From NCBI GenBank assembly GCA_964535315.1, contig CAZHTS010000005.1:36967-100966 (forward strand): a stretch of 64,000 bases of DNA, in the 5' to 3' direction. The stretch comes from CAZHTS01 sp964535315. GTDB taxonomy: Bacteria > Chloroflexota > Anaerolineae > Anaerolineales > Anaerolineaceae. The notes below the pieces were generated by a model, which was not told where the DNA came from, searched no databases, and saw nothing but the letters and a program-made list of their open reading frames with translations. Positions 57,092 through 64,000 of this stretch are shown here, piece by piece (positions within the stretch are counted from its first letter, which is position 1; each line of letters starts with the position of its first letter). The position numbers were made by a program, and so were the translations under genes.

Positions 57092-58378
57092 ATGACTCTA
57101 CGCACCCGCACACTCTGGATGATCACATTACTCTTAATCATCGCCGTAGGTATCACATCGGCTGGGTTAGCGTGGAACACACGGCAATTGCTGCTGGAGC
57201 AAACCCGGCAAAACGGCCTGACCATCGCCCAATTGCTGGCGCGCAGTGCACGGTTTGCCGAGCAGGTACCGCAAGACGTCGAGACCATCATCGGCGACCA
57301 GATGATCGTCGAAGCCACCATTGCCGCGCACATGGTGGCCATCGCCGAGCAAGACGCCGGCCTTTCTGCCGCACAAATCAACGCCCACCTCAAAGATATT
57401 ACCGATCGCACTGTGCTGGATGAATTCTGGATCACCGATCAGAACGGGCACGCCTACCTGACCTCCGATCCCAGCATTGATTTCACCTTCAGCCCTGATC
57501 CGGCAATCCAGCCCCAGGCATCCATGTTCTGGCCGCTGATCAACGGCGAAAAAGATAACGTCGTTCAGGAGGCCATGCGCCGCGAAGTGGATAATCGGGT
57601 GTTCAAATATGCCGGCGTGCCGGGGGTTGACCACCCCCGCATCGTTCAGGTCGGTTATCCGCTATCATTTCTGGATAAACTACGCCAGCAAATCGGCATC
57701 ACCCGCCTGGTCAACGAGTTGGTAGGCAGCAACAATGTCAAGGCGATCTACATCCTGGACGAGCAAAGACATCTGGCATTTGCTCGACAAACCTCGCTGA
57801 CCGCCTCCGTACTCACGCCTGCCGACGAACAACATGCCCAAAGCGTGTTCAAGAGCAAACTGGCGGAGAGCTACCTGGAAAACGATCAACTCCGTGTGAT
57901 CGCCCCCATTCAAGGCACAGACGGCAAAGTCAAGGGCGCCATATTGATCGCCCTCTCTACCGAACAACTCAACAAAGCCATTCGCAGCGAAATCCAATTA
58001 TCGGTTGGGGTAGCGGTTGTCATCCTGCTCAGCGGGTTGATTGTCTCCCGGAATCTGGTCAGGCGCGTTACCCAACCGGTGGCCAATCTGACTCAGGCGG
58101 CGGCGTCCATCGAAGCCGGCGTCTTCAACCCCGACGATCTGGAAGACGTCGCCCGGCGCAAGGACGAGTTAGGGCAACTGGCGCGCGTGTTCATCCGCAT
58201 GGCCCGCCAGGTTGAACAACGCGAGCAGGAACTCAAACAACAGGTGCACGCTCTACAGATTGAGATTGACGAGAAACGCCGGCAGACCCAGGTCAACGAG
58301 ATTGTGGAAAGCGATTTCTTCCGCCACCTGCAAAGTCGCGCCGCCGAGATCCGCAAACGGCAAAAACATCAGCCCTGA
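57092..58378 (+). CDS. Second membrane sensor with Cache-like domain, HAMP and coiled-coil tail
   Basis: A 428-residue transmembrane sensor. TM1 (TLWMITLLLIIAVGITSAGL), an extracytoplasmic Cache-like region (about residues 30-285), TM2 (LSVGVAVVILLSGLIVS) and a HAMP domain (RRVTQPVANLTQAAASIEAG) are followed by a coiled coil carrying IEIDEKRRQTQ ... EIVESDFFRHLQSRA and a basic end. No output domain is present. The tail is the same signature as in the sensor at 52815-53879, while the sensory domain differs, so the two probably sense different signals and feed one type of partner. AAGGA precedes the ATG. It is the last gene before a bidirectional hairpin. Confidence 0.85.
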   Translation: MTLRTRTLWMITLLLIIAVGITSAGLAWNTRQLLLEQTRQNGLTIAQLLARSARFAEQVPQDVETIIGDQMIVEATIAAHMVAIAEQDAGLSAAQINAHLKDITDRTVLDEFWITDQNGHAYLTSDPSIDFTFSPDPAIQPQASMFWPLINGEKDNVVQEAMRREVDNRVFKYAGVPGVDHPRIVQVGYPLSFLDKLRQQIGITRLVNELVGSNNVKAIYILDEQRHLAFARQTSLTASVLTPADEQHAQSVFKSKLAESYLENDQLRVIAPIQGTDGKVKGAILIALSTEQLNKAIRSEIQLSVGVAVVILLSGLIVSRNLVRRVTQPVANLTQAAASIEAGVFNPDDLEDVARRKDELGQLARVFIRMARQVEQREQELKQQVHALQIEIDEKRRQTQVNEIVESDFFRHLQSRAAEIRKRQKHQP

Positions 58379-58393
58379 CATTGCGTCAGGGCT
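58371..58393. terminator. Hairpin overlapping both stop codons of the convergent operons
   Basis: AGCCCTGAC (58371-58379), loop ATTGC, GTCAGGGCT (58385-58393). It spans the stop of the plus-strand HAMP sensor and the stop of the minus-strand MinD-like gene. No long T run follows, so it is a weak or shared terminator at best. Confidence 0.5.
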
Positions 58394-59147
58394 TCAGCAC
58401 AAAACTGGCAACACTGCGCACCCCCTGTGACCAGGGGTGATCGGGTTGGTTCAACGAAAACAGGCCGGCTGCATTCCCATAAGCCGGCAGATCCTCAACA
58501 AAAGGCAGCACCCCCGCCACCGGCAGATGATACGCTGCACCCAGTTGTTCCCCCAGCCGGTCGCTTGCATCGCGTTCCGTCGCCATATTAATCAATACGC
58601 TGGCAGGAGGCAGGTGAGGCTTGCCCTGCATCAACACCATCATGTGGCGAAGGTCTTGCAAATCGGGCCGTAACACAATCACCAGCGCGTCTGCAATTCC
58701 ATATGCCACCACGCTTGCCGCCCCCACCCCCGAGCCAGCATCAATCAGCAGGTAATCTAACGTTAATTCCGTGAGCAAGTTATACAACCCCTTATTCAAC
58801 AACAAGGGATCGTAGCCTTCCGGCGGATTCCTTAAAAACTTTTGTTCGCCGGCCACCAACCATAAATTTTTACCAATCAACAATTTGCGTTCCGGTCGCC
58901 CTTTATTGGAGCCCACCAGGCGTATGACCGTATCAGACATATTGCATTTGCCACACAGGTAATCAACCAGAGTCCGGTGTGCATGCGTTGTTACATCATA
59001 CAGATGCGCCAGACCCGGCCAATACATATTGGCATCGACCACCCCGACTCTATATCCTAACAAAGCCGCCTGTGCTGCCAGATTGGCGCTGACCGTAGAT
59101 AACCCGGTCCCCCTGCGCGGCGAGTGGAGCCAGATGATTTTTCCCAT
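58386..59147 (-). CDS. MinD/ParA-like protein with a non-functional P-loop
   Basis: A 253-residue member of the ParA/MinD family, paralogous to 55274-56014 and 59873-60652. It begins MGKIIWLHSPRRGTGLSTVSANL. The P-loop reads RRGTGLST, so the ATP phosphate-binding Lys is Leu (codon TTA), while the rest of the fold (VVDANMYWPGLAHLYD, LDYLLIDAGSGVGAAS, AGVLPFVEDLPAYGNAAGLF) is well kept. It probably cannot hydrolyse ATP normally and may act as a regulatory partner of its active paralogues. ATG 59147 has GGGAG; the frame is open to 59180. It is the last gene of the minus-strand operon, 76 bases after the 132-residue gene. Confidence 0.88.
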   Translation of the reverse strand: MGKIIWLHSPRRGTGLSTVSANLAAQAALLGYRVGVVDANMYWPGLAHLYDVTTHAHRTLVDYLCGKCNMSDTVIRLVGSNKGRPERKLLIGKNLWLVAGEQKFLRNPPEGYDPLLLNKGLYNLLTELTLDYLLIDAGSGVGAASVVAYGIADALVIVLRPDLQDLRHMMVLMQGKPHLPPASVLINMATERDASDRLGEQLGAAYHLPVAGVLPFVEDLPAYGNAAGLFSLNQPDHPWSQGVRSVASFVLKP

Positions 59148-59181
59148 ATCAGTTCTCCCGGCAAGGATCGTCAAAGGCATC

Positions 59182-59206
59182 TGCCACGTGAATGTTCAAC
59201 GTGGCA
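59182..59206 (-). other. Intercistronic hairpin before the MinD-like gene
   Basis: TGCCACG and TGAA (59182-59192) pair with TTCA and CGTGGCA (59195-59206, one bulged A), loop TG. It stands in the 76-base gap between the 132-residue gene and the MinD-like gene. No T run follows on the minus strand. An mRNA-stability or regulatory role is possible. Confidence 0.5.
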
Positions 59207-59223
59207 AAACAGGAAAACAGCCA

Positions 59224-59622
59224 TCACTCATTCTTTGGCTCTGACGGGTTGTCCTGCTGCTTAGCCTGAGCAATACGCTCATCCAATACGCTCCAGATGC
59301 CAGCGGCAATCTTACTGCCTGCCTTGCGTCGTAGATTAACCTGATAGGTCACCAACGCATCCTCGCCGCGCCGGATCAGCCACAACTGGCTGGAAAGCGT
59401 CGCCAGTGCTTCGTCCAATTCTTTGCGGCTCAAACGATCCGCTTCGGGGAGAGCATCAATCGCAGCGCACAATTCTTCGTAAGTCAACTCGTATTCTCGC
59501 AGCATCAGACGCATGATCTTACGCAAATTGGCAGGCAAATCGGCTATCTCAAGAGCGCTGATGCCTTCTTCGCGTTTTTCTACGTCCAGCTTCTTTTGTA
59601 AGCGCTCAAAAATATTGGTCAT
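59224..59622 (-). CDS. Hypothetical 132-residue protein, possible winged helix
   Basis: A soluble, charged protein. Helical segments (FERLQKKLDVEKREE, LRKIMRLMLREYELTYEELC, LSRKELDEALATLSSQLWLI) followed by a strand pair (RRGEDALVTYQVNLRRKAGS) give the alternation of a winged helix, but no family is recognised. The C-terminus is polar and probably disordered. GAGG precedes the ATG. It lies 17 bases after the zinc-finger gene in the five-gene minus-strand operon. A DNA- or protein-binding role next to the MinD-like proteins is a guess. Confidence 0.7.
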   Translation of the reverse strand: MTNIFERLQKKLDVEKREEGISALEIADLPANLRKIMRLMLREYELTYEELCAAIDALPEADRLSRKELDEALATLSSQLWLIRRGEDALVTYQVNLRRKAGSKIAAGIWSVLDERIAQAKQQDNPSEPKNE

Positions 59623-59639
59623 CGTACCTCGTTTTTCGG

Positions 59640-59852
59640 TTAGAACAACTCGGGCATACCGATTGGCTCTGGCTGCGGTTCACATTCGCCACACCAGATG
59701 ACCCCCGCCACAACCAGGCCCTTGGGGGTATTTTGACCGCCCAGATACATGGCCACAAACGTGGACATTTTTCCGGCGTGATCCTTGCACACCGCCCGTC
59801 CACAAAAATGGCATACTGCTCGCGCTTCTTTTTCACAGAACCAGCATTTCAT
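59640..59852 (-). CDS. Small zinc-finger protein
   Basis: A 70-residue protein. It starts MKCWFCEKEARAVCHFCGRAVCKDHAGKM with CxxC, CxxC and C/H pairs, as in B-box-like or zinc-ribbon folds, and ends with VIWCGECEPQPEPIGMPELF, which adds a fourth CxxC. That gives enough Cys/His ligands for two zinc sites. AATGGAGG precedes the ATG. It lies 20 bases after the ParA-like gene and 17 before the 132-residue gene. The function is unknown; small B-box-like proteins usually mediate protein contacts. Confidence 0.8.
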   Translation of the reverse strand: MKCWFCEKEARAVCHFCGRAVCKDHAGKMSTFVAMYLGGQNTPKGLVVAGVIWCGECEPQPEPIGMPELF

Positions 59853-59872
59853 CGAATGCCTCCATTACACCA

Positions 59873-60652
59873 TTAGTCAGCCGGCAGGATAGACTGAGCC
59901 ACCTGCCGCAGCGCCTGCGACCAGGCATGTTGTGGATAACGCAGCGAAAACAGATCGGCGCTGCCCAGATCCGCCATATCTTCGGTCAGCGGCAGAACAC
60001 CGGCGACCGGGACATGGAACTGGCGTTCCACGTCTTCCTGCAATTTGTGGAAATCATAGCGAGTGAGCGCCTTGTTAATGGCGATATACATTCCTGGCAC
60101 ATCCAGGCTGCGCGCCACATCCACCGTTACCGCCGTCCCCTGCAAATCCTGCTGGTCAGGGCGCAAAATAATCACCAACATATCCGAAATAGCGATCGAT
60201 AACAGTGTTTCTTCATTCAGACCTGGATGCGTGTCGATGAACAGATAATCCAATGCCAGGCCCTTGCGCAAATTACGCAGCCCTTTGTTGAGCACATTAA
60301 CATCATACCCTTCCTTCAACACCTTACCTATTTCTCGTCCGTTAATACTGGAAGGGATCAACCATAAATTCTTGCCCGCCAGCTGTTTGCACCCCGGCTG
60401 TTCGTTATCGACTTCGCCGACCGCATAAGCCACATCGGTAATGGCGCATTGGCCGTGCAGAAATTCGTTAAGGGTATGTTTCATCTTCCGTTCATCCAGC
60501 CCAAACAAAACATGGATCCCCGGCGACTGAATATCGGTATCGACAATCCCTACCCGGTAACCCGCCAGTGCCGCCTGCGCCGCCAGATTAGCCGTTAAAT
60601 TCGACTTACCCGTCCCCCCTCGAAATGAATGGATGGAAACAATCTTTCCCAT
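59873..60652 (-). CDS. ParA/MinD-like P-loop ATPase (minus-strand copy)
   Basis: A 259-residue deviant Walker A ATPase, the most canonical of the three here. It begins MGKIVSIHSFRGGTGKSNLT: the P-loop GTGKS is intact and the signature Lys of KGG is Arg. Switch I Asp is in VDTDIQSPGIHVLFGL and switch II in LDYLFIDTHPGLNEETL. LRPDQQDLQGTAVTVDVARS and the AGVLPLTEDMADLGSADLFS end match the paralogues. GGAGG precedes ATG 60652; a TTG at 60667 is also in frame. It follows PrsW by 23 bases. It is a good candidate for the working ATPase of the island, with the degenerate copy downstream as partner. Confidence 0.92.
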   Translation of the reverse strand: MGKIVSIHSFRGGTGKSNLTANLAAQAALAGYRVGIVDTDIQSPGIHVLFGLDERKMKHTLNEFLHGQCAITDVAYAVGEVDNEQPGCKQLAGKNLWLIPSSINGREIGKVLKEGYDVNVLNKGLRNLRKGLALDYLFIDTHPGLNEETLLSIAISDMLVIILRPDQQDLQGTAVTVDVARSLDVPGMYIAINKALTRYDFHKLQEDVERQFHVPVAGVLPLTEDMADLGSADLFSLRYPQHAWSQALRQVAQSILPAD

Positions 60653-60675
60653 ACGTTTATCCTCCAAAGATTGAA

Positions 60676-61878
60676 TCAGTGTGCGTCGTCGTTTTTTGAT
60701 GATTCCCTGGACTTGCCGCCCCAGGGTAGTGCAGATGCAGCATTTTTGCTAACCGCCTCGTCGGAAGAAGAGGCAGCCTGACCCGCCGTCGATTTCTTTT
60801 CCAGTTTGGCCCACACATTATTTACAGGAACACCTGCCGGACGTTCGGCCACACGCTCTTGAATCAACATATCCAGACGTCCCCACAAAGGGTTGCTCTC
60901 ATCTTGAGGGAAAATCTGGCGTACATAAACCATGCAATAAGCCCCCACCTCACGCCGGGCCTGATCCATTTGCTGGCGCAGTTCATCCATCTGTACCATC
61001 ACGGCCTGGCGCATTTTTTCGTCCGGCAGCTTCTCAAGCATTTTACGTTTAATTCCCAGTTGCGCCTGCATCACCAGGAATTTTTCGATCTGTTCTGCTT
61101 TTTTGGGGCCAAAACGCTGTGCCACCGGCGCCAACAGTTCCCGTACTTTTTCCAGACGGTTAACCACCGCCGCTTCGTTGGCCGTCACCCGGTCAGCCGC
61201 ACCCAGCGTTTCTTTAATCCAGCCCTTCTCCTCTTTCAGCCCCTGTTTAATCAAAAAGACAATTGCTACAGCTACGCCTATCCCAATTGCCGCAGCGCAT
61301 AACAAAATGGCGCCAATCTTCAACCGGGTGACCACGTTATTAAAAATCACATGCAGCACCATTCCGCCTGCCAGGCCAGCCATGCATAACAGGACACGCC
61401 GGTACGATCGGGAGAAACGCGACAGGCCGAAGGCAATCCCCACCAGCGATGTAGCCGCAGCATGCACCAGATTGGTCGAGATTACTCTTCCGACAGCCAC
61501 ATTCAAAGCAGACTTCGAGGTGAAGATGTATTCATAGTTTTCGAAAACCGCAAAACCGATTCCGGCTGCAAAACCATAAATGGCGCCATCCACAAAATAA
61601 TTAAAATTTTTGTGCCGCACCATATAGACCAGAATGAGCGCCTTAAGCACCTCTTCCAGAATAGGGGCGGTGAACTGGATCACCGTCATACGTCCGATCA
61701 CCCCCGATTGAATCAACAGACGGTTGGTCAAAGACGCGCCAAAAAAAGCTGCCCCACCGGCCACAAAACACACCACAACCATGCGAAAAGCGCCGGTCTT
61801 ATACAAATCCATGCGGTAGATCAAATACAAAACAGCCAGCGGGATAGCAGTAGCGATTAGAACGGCAATGATCTGCAT
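60676..61878 (-). CDS. PrsW-like intramembrane metalloprotease
   Basis: A 400-residue protein with about eight hydrophobic segments in the first 230 residues and a soluble, charged C-terminal half (ERVAERPAGVPVNNVWAKLEKKST-like, reading RPAGVPVNNVWAKLEKKST). The PrsW/CPBP hallmarks are the EExxK motif APILEEVLKALIL, FAVFENYEYIF, and His residues in NLVHAAATSLVG and VLHVIFNN. Members such as Bacillus PrsW cleave anti-sigma factors in the membrane. A promoter (TTGCTT, 17 bp, TAAGAT) ends 6 bases before the ATG, so it heads the five-gene minus-strand operon and appears leaderless. In this context it might cut one of the sensors, but that is inference. Confidence 0.85.
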   Translation of the reverse strand: MQIIAVLIATAIPLAVLYLIYRMDLYKTGAFRMVVVCFVAGGAAFFGASLTNRLLIQSGVIGRMTVIQFTAPILEEVLKALILVYMVRHKNFNYFVDGAIYGFAAGIGFAVFENYEYIFTSKSALNVAVGRVISTNLVHAAATSLVGIAFGLSRFSRSYRRVLLCMAGLAGGMVLHVIFNNVVTRLKIGAILLCAAAIGIGVAVAIVFLIKQGLKEEKGWIKETLGAADRVTANEAAVVNRLEKVRELLAPVAQRFGPKKAEQIEKFLVMQAQLGIKRKMLEKLPDEKMRQAVMVQMDELRQQMDQARREVGAYCMVYVRQIFPQDESNPLWGRLDMLIQERVAERPAGVPVNNVWAKLEKKSTAGQAASSSDEAVSKNAASALPWGGKSRESSKNDDAH

Positions 61879-61884
61879 ACCTGT

Positions 61885-61913
61885 ATCTTACCTGAAGTCT
61901 GATGGCAAAGCAA
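61885..61913 (-). promoter_or_regulatory. Sigma70-type promoter of the PrsW-ParA operon (leaderless)
   Basis: On the minus strand TTGCTT (61913-61908), 17 bases, TAAGAT (61890-61885), then 6 bases to the ATG at 61878. Confidence 0.6.
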
Positions 61914-61919
61914 CCGATT

Positions 61920-61965
61920 TGGAAAACGAAAATGGGTTCGGCGACATGGCTGCCGCCGAACCCAT
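61920..61965 (-). terminator. Terminator after the TolB/PD40 gene
   Basis: A 12-bp stem, ATGGGTTCGGCG (61932-61943) with CGCCGAACCCAT (61954-61965) and a 10-base loop. On the minus strand it is followed by TTTTCGTTTTCC. It lies 17 bases after the stop at 61982. Confidence 0.75.
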
Positions 61966-61981
61966 CTGTCAACACGATAGA

Positions 61982-64000
61982 CTAGTAACCGGTGCTCGAC
62001 ACGTCATACGACGGGCGCCACTGCGACCACTTGTCGGACGAAGGATCGATGGTCATGTTACCGCTGCCGCCACCCTGCCAGAACACCTGGAACACATTCA
62101 GGTTATCGTCACGGTCAGAGGTGAAGGCCAGGTTGGTGCCGCCGCAGTCCCAGGTCGGGCCGCTGTCCGGTCCTTCATATTCGGTCACCCGGTACTCTTT
62201 GCTGGTGCGCAAATCGTACGAGTAGATGTCCAGATTACCGTTGCGCTCCGACTGGTAAGCAATGCGCATGCCCTCCGGCGACCAGACGTGATTGGCCGTA
62301 TCGCCGTCCCCGTCAGTAATCTGGATCAGATTCTTGCCGTCAGTATCCACGATGTACAGATCCCAGACACCCTTCGGGTTGGACAGGAAGGCCAGTTGCT
62401 TTCCATTCGGCGACCAGGTCGGGAAGAGGATGTCCGATTCGATCGTCGGCACCTTGTATTCGCTCAAGGTCTCGGTATCGAGGATGTACATGCCCCACCG
62501 CCCATCACGGTTGCTCTGGTAAACCAGCCACTTCATCTCCGGCGACCAGAACGGGTTGACTTCGTCCGACGGATCGGTGGTCAACTGCCGTTCCTCGCCG
62601 CTGTTCATATCGATCAGGAACAGATCCCAGTTACCGTTGCGATCACTCTGGAAGGCGATTGTCTTGTTATCCGGCGCATACATCGGGTTGATGTTATTGG
62701 ACTGGGTGAACGTCAGACGGGTCTGGAAACTACCCACCAGATCGGTGTAATACAGTTCAACGTTGCCGTTTTTGTTGCTCTGGTAAGCCACCCAGCTATC
62801 TTGCGGCGAGCGGCTCGGGCGGCTGTCCACCGATGTGTCCTTCGACAGATTGTACAGCTTGAACCCAGGCTGGCCTTCGATACCGTCCAGGCGGTAGATC
62901 TCCAGGTTCTCATCGCGGAAGGTGTGGAACACCAGGCACTCGATACACTCGCCGGGCTGGGCCGGAGCCACATTGCGCACAGCTACCGGAGGCGGAGGTA
63001 AGGGCGTGGTCTTGCTGACGCCGCCACCGCTGGTGTGCTTCGTCGGGGTCGGAGTAGGCGTTACACAAGTCCCAGGATGGGTCGCCGTGCCAGAGTCCTT
63101 CTTGCCAACGGTCAGGTCTGGGCGAGTGCTTTCCTTCACCACCACCGCTTCAATCTTGATCTCGCTGCCCTTACTGGCCAGTTTCCAATCGCTATTGGTC
63201 TCTACCACGATGGTGATTGACTTGGTTTCGCCCGGGCCAACATTGCCCACGTCCCAGGTGGTCGGCGTGACGCTGGTCACGTACTTGTCGCCCGAGGTCA
63301 CCTTGATTTCGATCTGCATATCCGTCGCATTAGAGCGGGTGCTGGGGTTGGTGACATTCACCTTGAAGTTGATCGGGCCACAACTGGCGCCACCACCTTC
63401 AACCTTGACGGTGATGCTCGTATCGGGCGTGGGGGTCGGTGTATTGGTGACACAGCCACCTGGGTGCGTCAGCGTACCGATAAAGCGTTTACCCACTGTC
63501 ACGTCCGGCCGTGAGGTCTCCTTCACCACCACCGCTTCGATCTTAACCTCTGTTCCAGCCGCAGCCGTCTTCCAACTCTCTTTCATCTGCAACTGCACTG
63601 TGGTCGACTTGGTCTCGCCGGCTTTGAGTGTACCGACATCCCAGGTCATCGGGGAGATACTGGCCACATATTCAGCGCCACTGATGACCCGGATTTCGAC
63701 TTCCATGTCGGTGGCATCCGAACGGCTGCCCGAGTTAGCCATTTTCACTGTGAAATCGACGGTCGGGCCGCAGCCTGTTCCGGCACCCCGCTGGATGCCA
63801 GATCCCAGAATATTGATATCCTTGGTCGGCGTCGGGGTCGGCGTAGCTGTTTCGGTCGGGGTCGGCGTCGGGGTCACGCAGCTATCCGGATGGGTCACGG
63901 TGCCGGTGCCACTCTTGCCTACATTCTCCGCCGGCAGCACGCTTTCCTTCACCACCACTGCCTCGACCTTGATCTCGCTATCCTTGGCAGCCAGCTTCCA
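61982..64000 (-). CDS. Secreted TolB/PD40-repeat protein with repeated beta-sandwich domains (5' partial)
   Basis: At least 672 residues; the N-terminus is beyond the window edge, since the frame stays open to base 64000. The visible N-terminal half has repeated beta-sandwich domains of the CARDB/DUF11 kind: NSGSRSDATDMEVEIRVISG, WDVGTLKAGETKSTTVQLQ, VKIEAVVVKETSRPDVTVGK. They are joined by Thr/Pro linkers (CVTPTPTPT). The C-terminal half has about seven PD40/TolB propeller blades (SPNGKQLAFLSNPKGVWDLY, SPEGMRIAYQSERNGNLDIY). The codons show the same bias as the rest of the window. It is probably an extracellular carbohydrate- or peptide-binding protein. It ends 100 bases before the PrsW operon. 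Confidence 0.82.
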   Translation of the reverse strand, partial: WKLAAKDSEIKVEAVVVKESVLPAENVGKSGTGTVTHPDSCVTPTPTPTETATPTPTPTKDINILGSGIQRGAGTGCGPTVDFTVKMANSGSRSDATDMEVEIRVISGAEYVASISPMTWDVGTLKAGETKSTTVQLQMKESWKTAAAGTEVKIEAVVVKETSRPDVTVGKRFIGTLTHPGGCVTNTPTPTPDTSITVKVEGGGASCGPINFKVNVTNPSTRSNATDMQIEIKVTSGDKYVTSVTPTTWDVGNVGPGETKSITIVVETNSDWKLASKGSEIKIEAVVVKESTRPDLTVGKKDSGTATHPGTCVTPTPTPTKHTSGGGVSKTTPLPPPPVAVRNVAPAQPGECIECLVFHTFRDENLEIYRLDGIEGQPGFKLYNLSKDTSVDSRPSRSPQDSWVAYQSNKNGNVELYYTDLVGSFQTRLTFTQSNNINPMYAPDNKTIAFQSDRNGNWDLFLIDMNSGEERQLTTDPSDEVNPFWSPEMKWLVYQSNRDGRWGMYILDTETLSEYKVPTIESDILFPTWSPNGKQLAFLSNPKGVWDLYIVDTDGKNLIQITDGDGDTANHVWSPEGMRIAYQSERNGNLDIYSYDLRTSKEYRVTEYEGPDSGPTWDCGGTNLAFTSDRDDNLNVFQVFWQGGGSGNMTIDPSSDKWSQWRPSYDVSSTGY
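63131..64000 (-). repeat. Repeated beta-sandwich coding units in the TolB protein
   Basis: Near-identical 53-base segments at 63131-63184, 63517-63570 and 63947-64000 all encode the VEAVVVKES/T region of the domain. The unit spacing is about 386 and 430 bases. Linkers are Thr/Pro-rich and differ in length. More copies are expected beyond the edge. Confidence 0.8.

Noticed and set aside
1..64000. Mobile element or prophage insertion
   Set aside because: No transposase, integrase, terminal inverted repeat or target duplication was found, and the single tRNA has no adjacent integrase or repeated 3' end.

Overview
The window looks like a chromosomal contig of a Chloroflexota bacterium, probably from the Anaerolineae/Caldilineae side. 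That is inferred from content, not from a database search: MalT-type LuxR and STAND/TPR regulators, zinc-ribbon and TPR proteins, Pro/Thr-linked secreted proteins, SH3b envelope proteins, a K+-independent membrane pyrophosphatase, and MinD-like proteins of a type I associate with Cyanobacteria and Chloroflexi. Genes are tightly packed and no gene-free stretch exceeds about 300 bases. No phage, insertion sequence or CRISPR array was seen. One run of exactly 100 N (24197-24296) marks an assembly gap.

Left part (1-17.5 kb): a partial ccdA with an L,D-transpeptidase, a phytol/dolichol kinase-like enzyme, smpB and an MFS transporter, all on the minus strand; a class V aminotransferase, patatin, small membrane protein and esterase on the plus strand; then an SH3b protein, a zinc-ribbon protein, zwf, a P1-family peptidase, prs, DegV, an ABM-domain protein with an iron-type alcohol dehydrogenase, an RluA-type pseudouridine synthase and hppA.

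Middle (17.7-43 kb): a GldA/GldF/GldG/DUF4340-type ABC operon; the primary sigma factor; a large TPR protein with six 43-residue repeats; ndk; tRNA-Asp; a MocR regulator divergent from an aldo/keto reductase and a PNPOx-like protein; a STAND-TPR regulator divergent from a propeller lipoprotein; a methyltransferase; a zinc-ribbon/L7L12-like/propeller fusion; guaB; a phosphoesterase with a degraded motif; and a TetR-nitroreductase operon under a tandem palindromic operator.

Right part (43-64 kb) is the most unusual. A lipoprotein esterase and a MalT-type regulator are followed by a 1434-residue zinc-ribbon/double-cyclase/ATPase/TPR protein. Next come two convergent operons. The plus-strand operon encodes an Npt-like nucleotide transporter, a HAMP sensor, an ATP-grasp ligase, a ParA/MinD-like ATPase, an LLM oxidoreductase and a second HAMP sensor. 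The minus-strand operon encodes a PrsW-like protease, a ParA-like ATPase, a small zinc-finger protein, a 132-residue protein and a MinD-like protein whose P-loop lysine is leucine. Both HAMP proteins end in the same coiled-coil signature instead of a kinase or MCP domain. I propose a membrane-sensor/ParA-type signalling or positioning system. A partial TolB/PD40 secreted protein with repeated adhesion-like domains closes the window.

Several genes have a good -10 hexamer only 6-7 bases before the start codon (L,D-transpeptidase, smpB, aminotransferase, zinc-ribbon gene, zwf, MocR, methyltransferase, PrsW). This suggests leaderless transcription is common in this organism.
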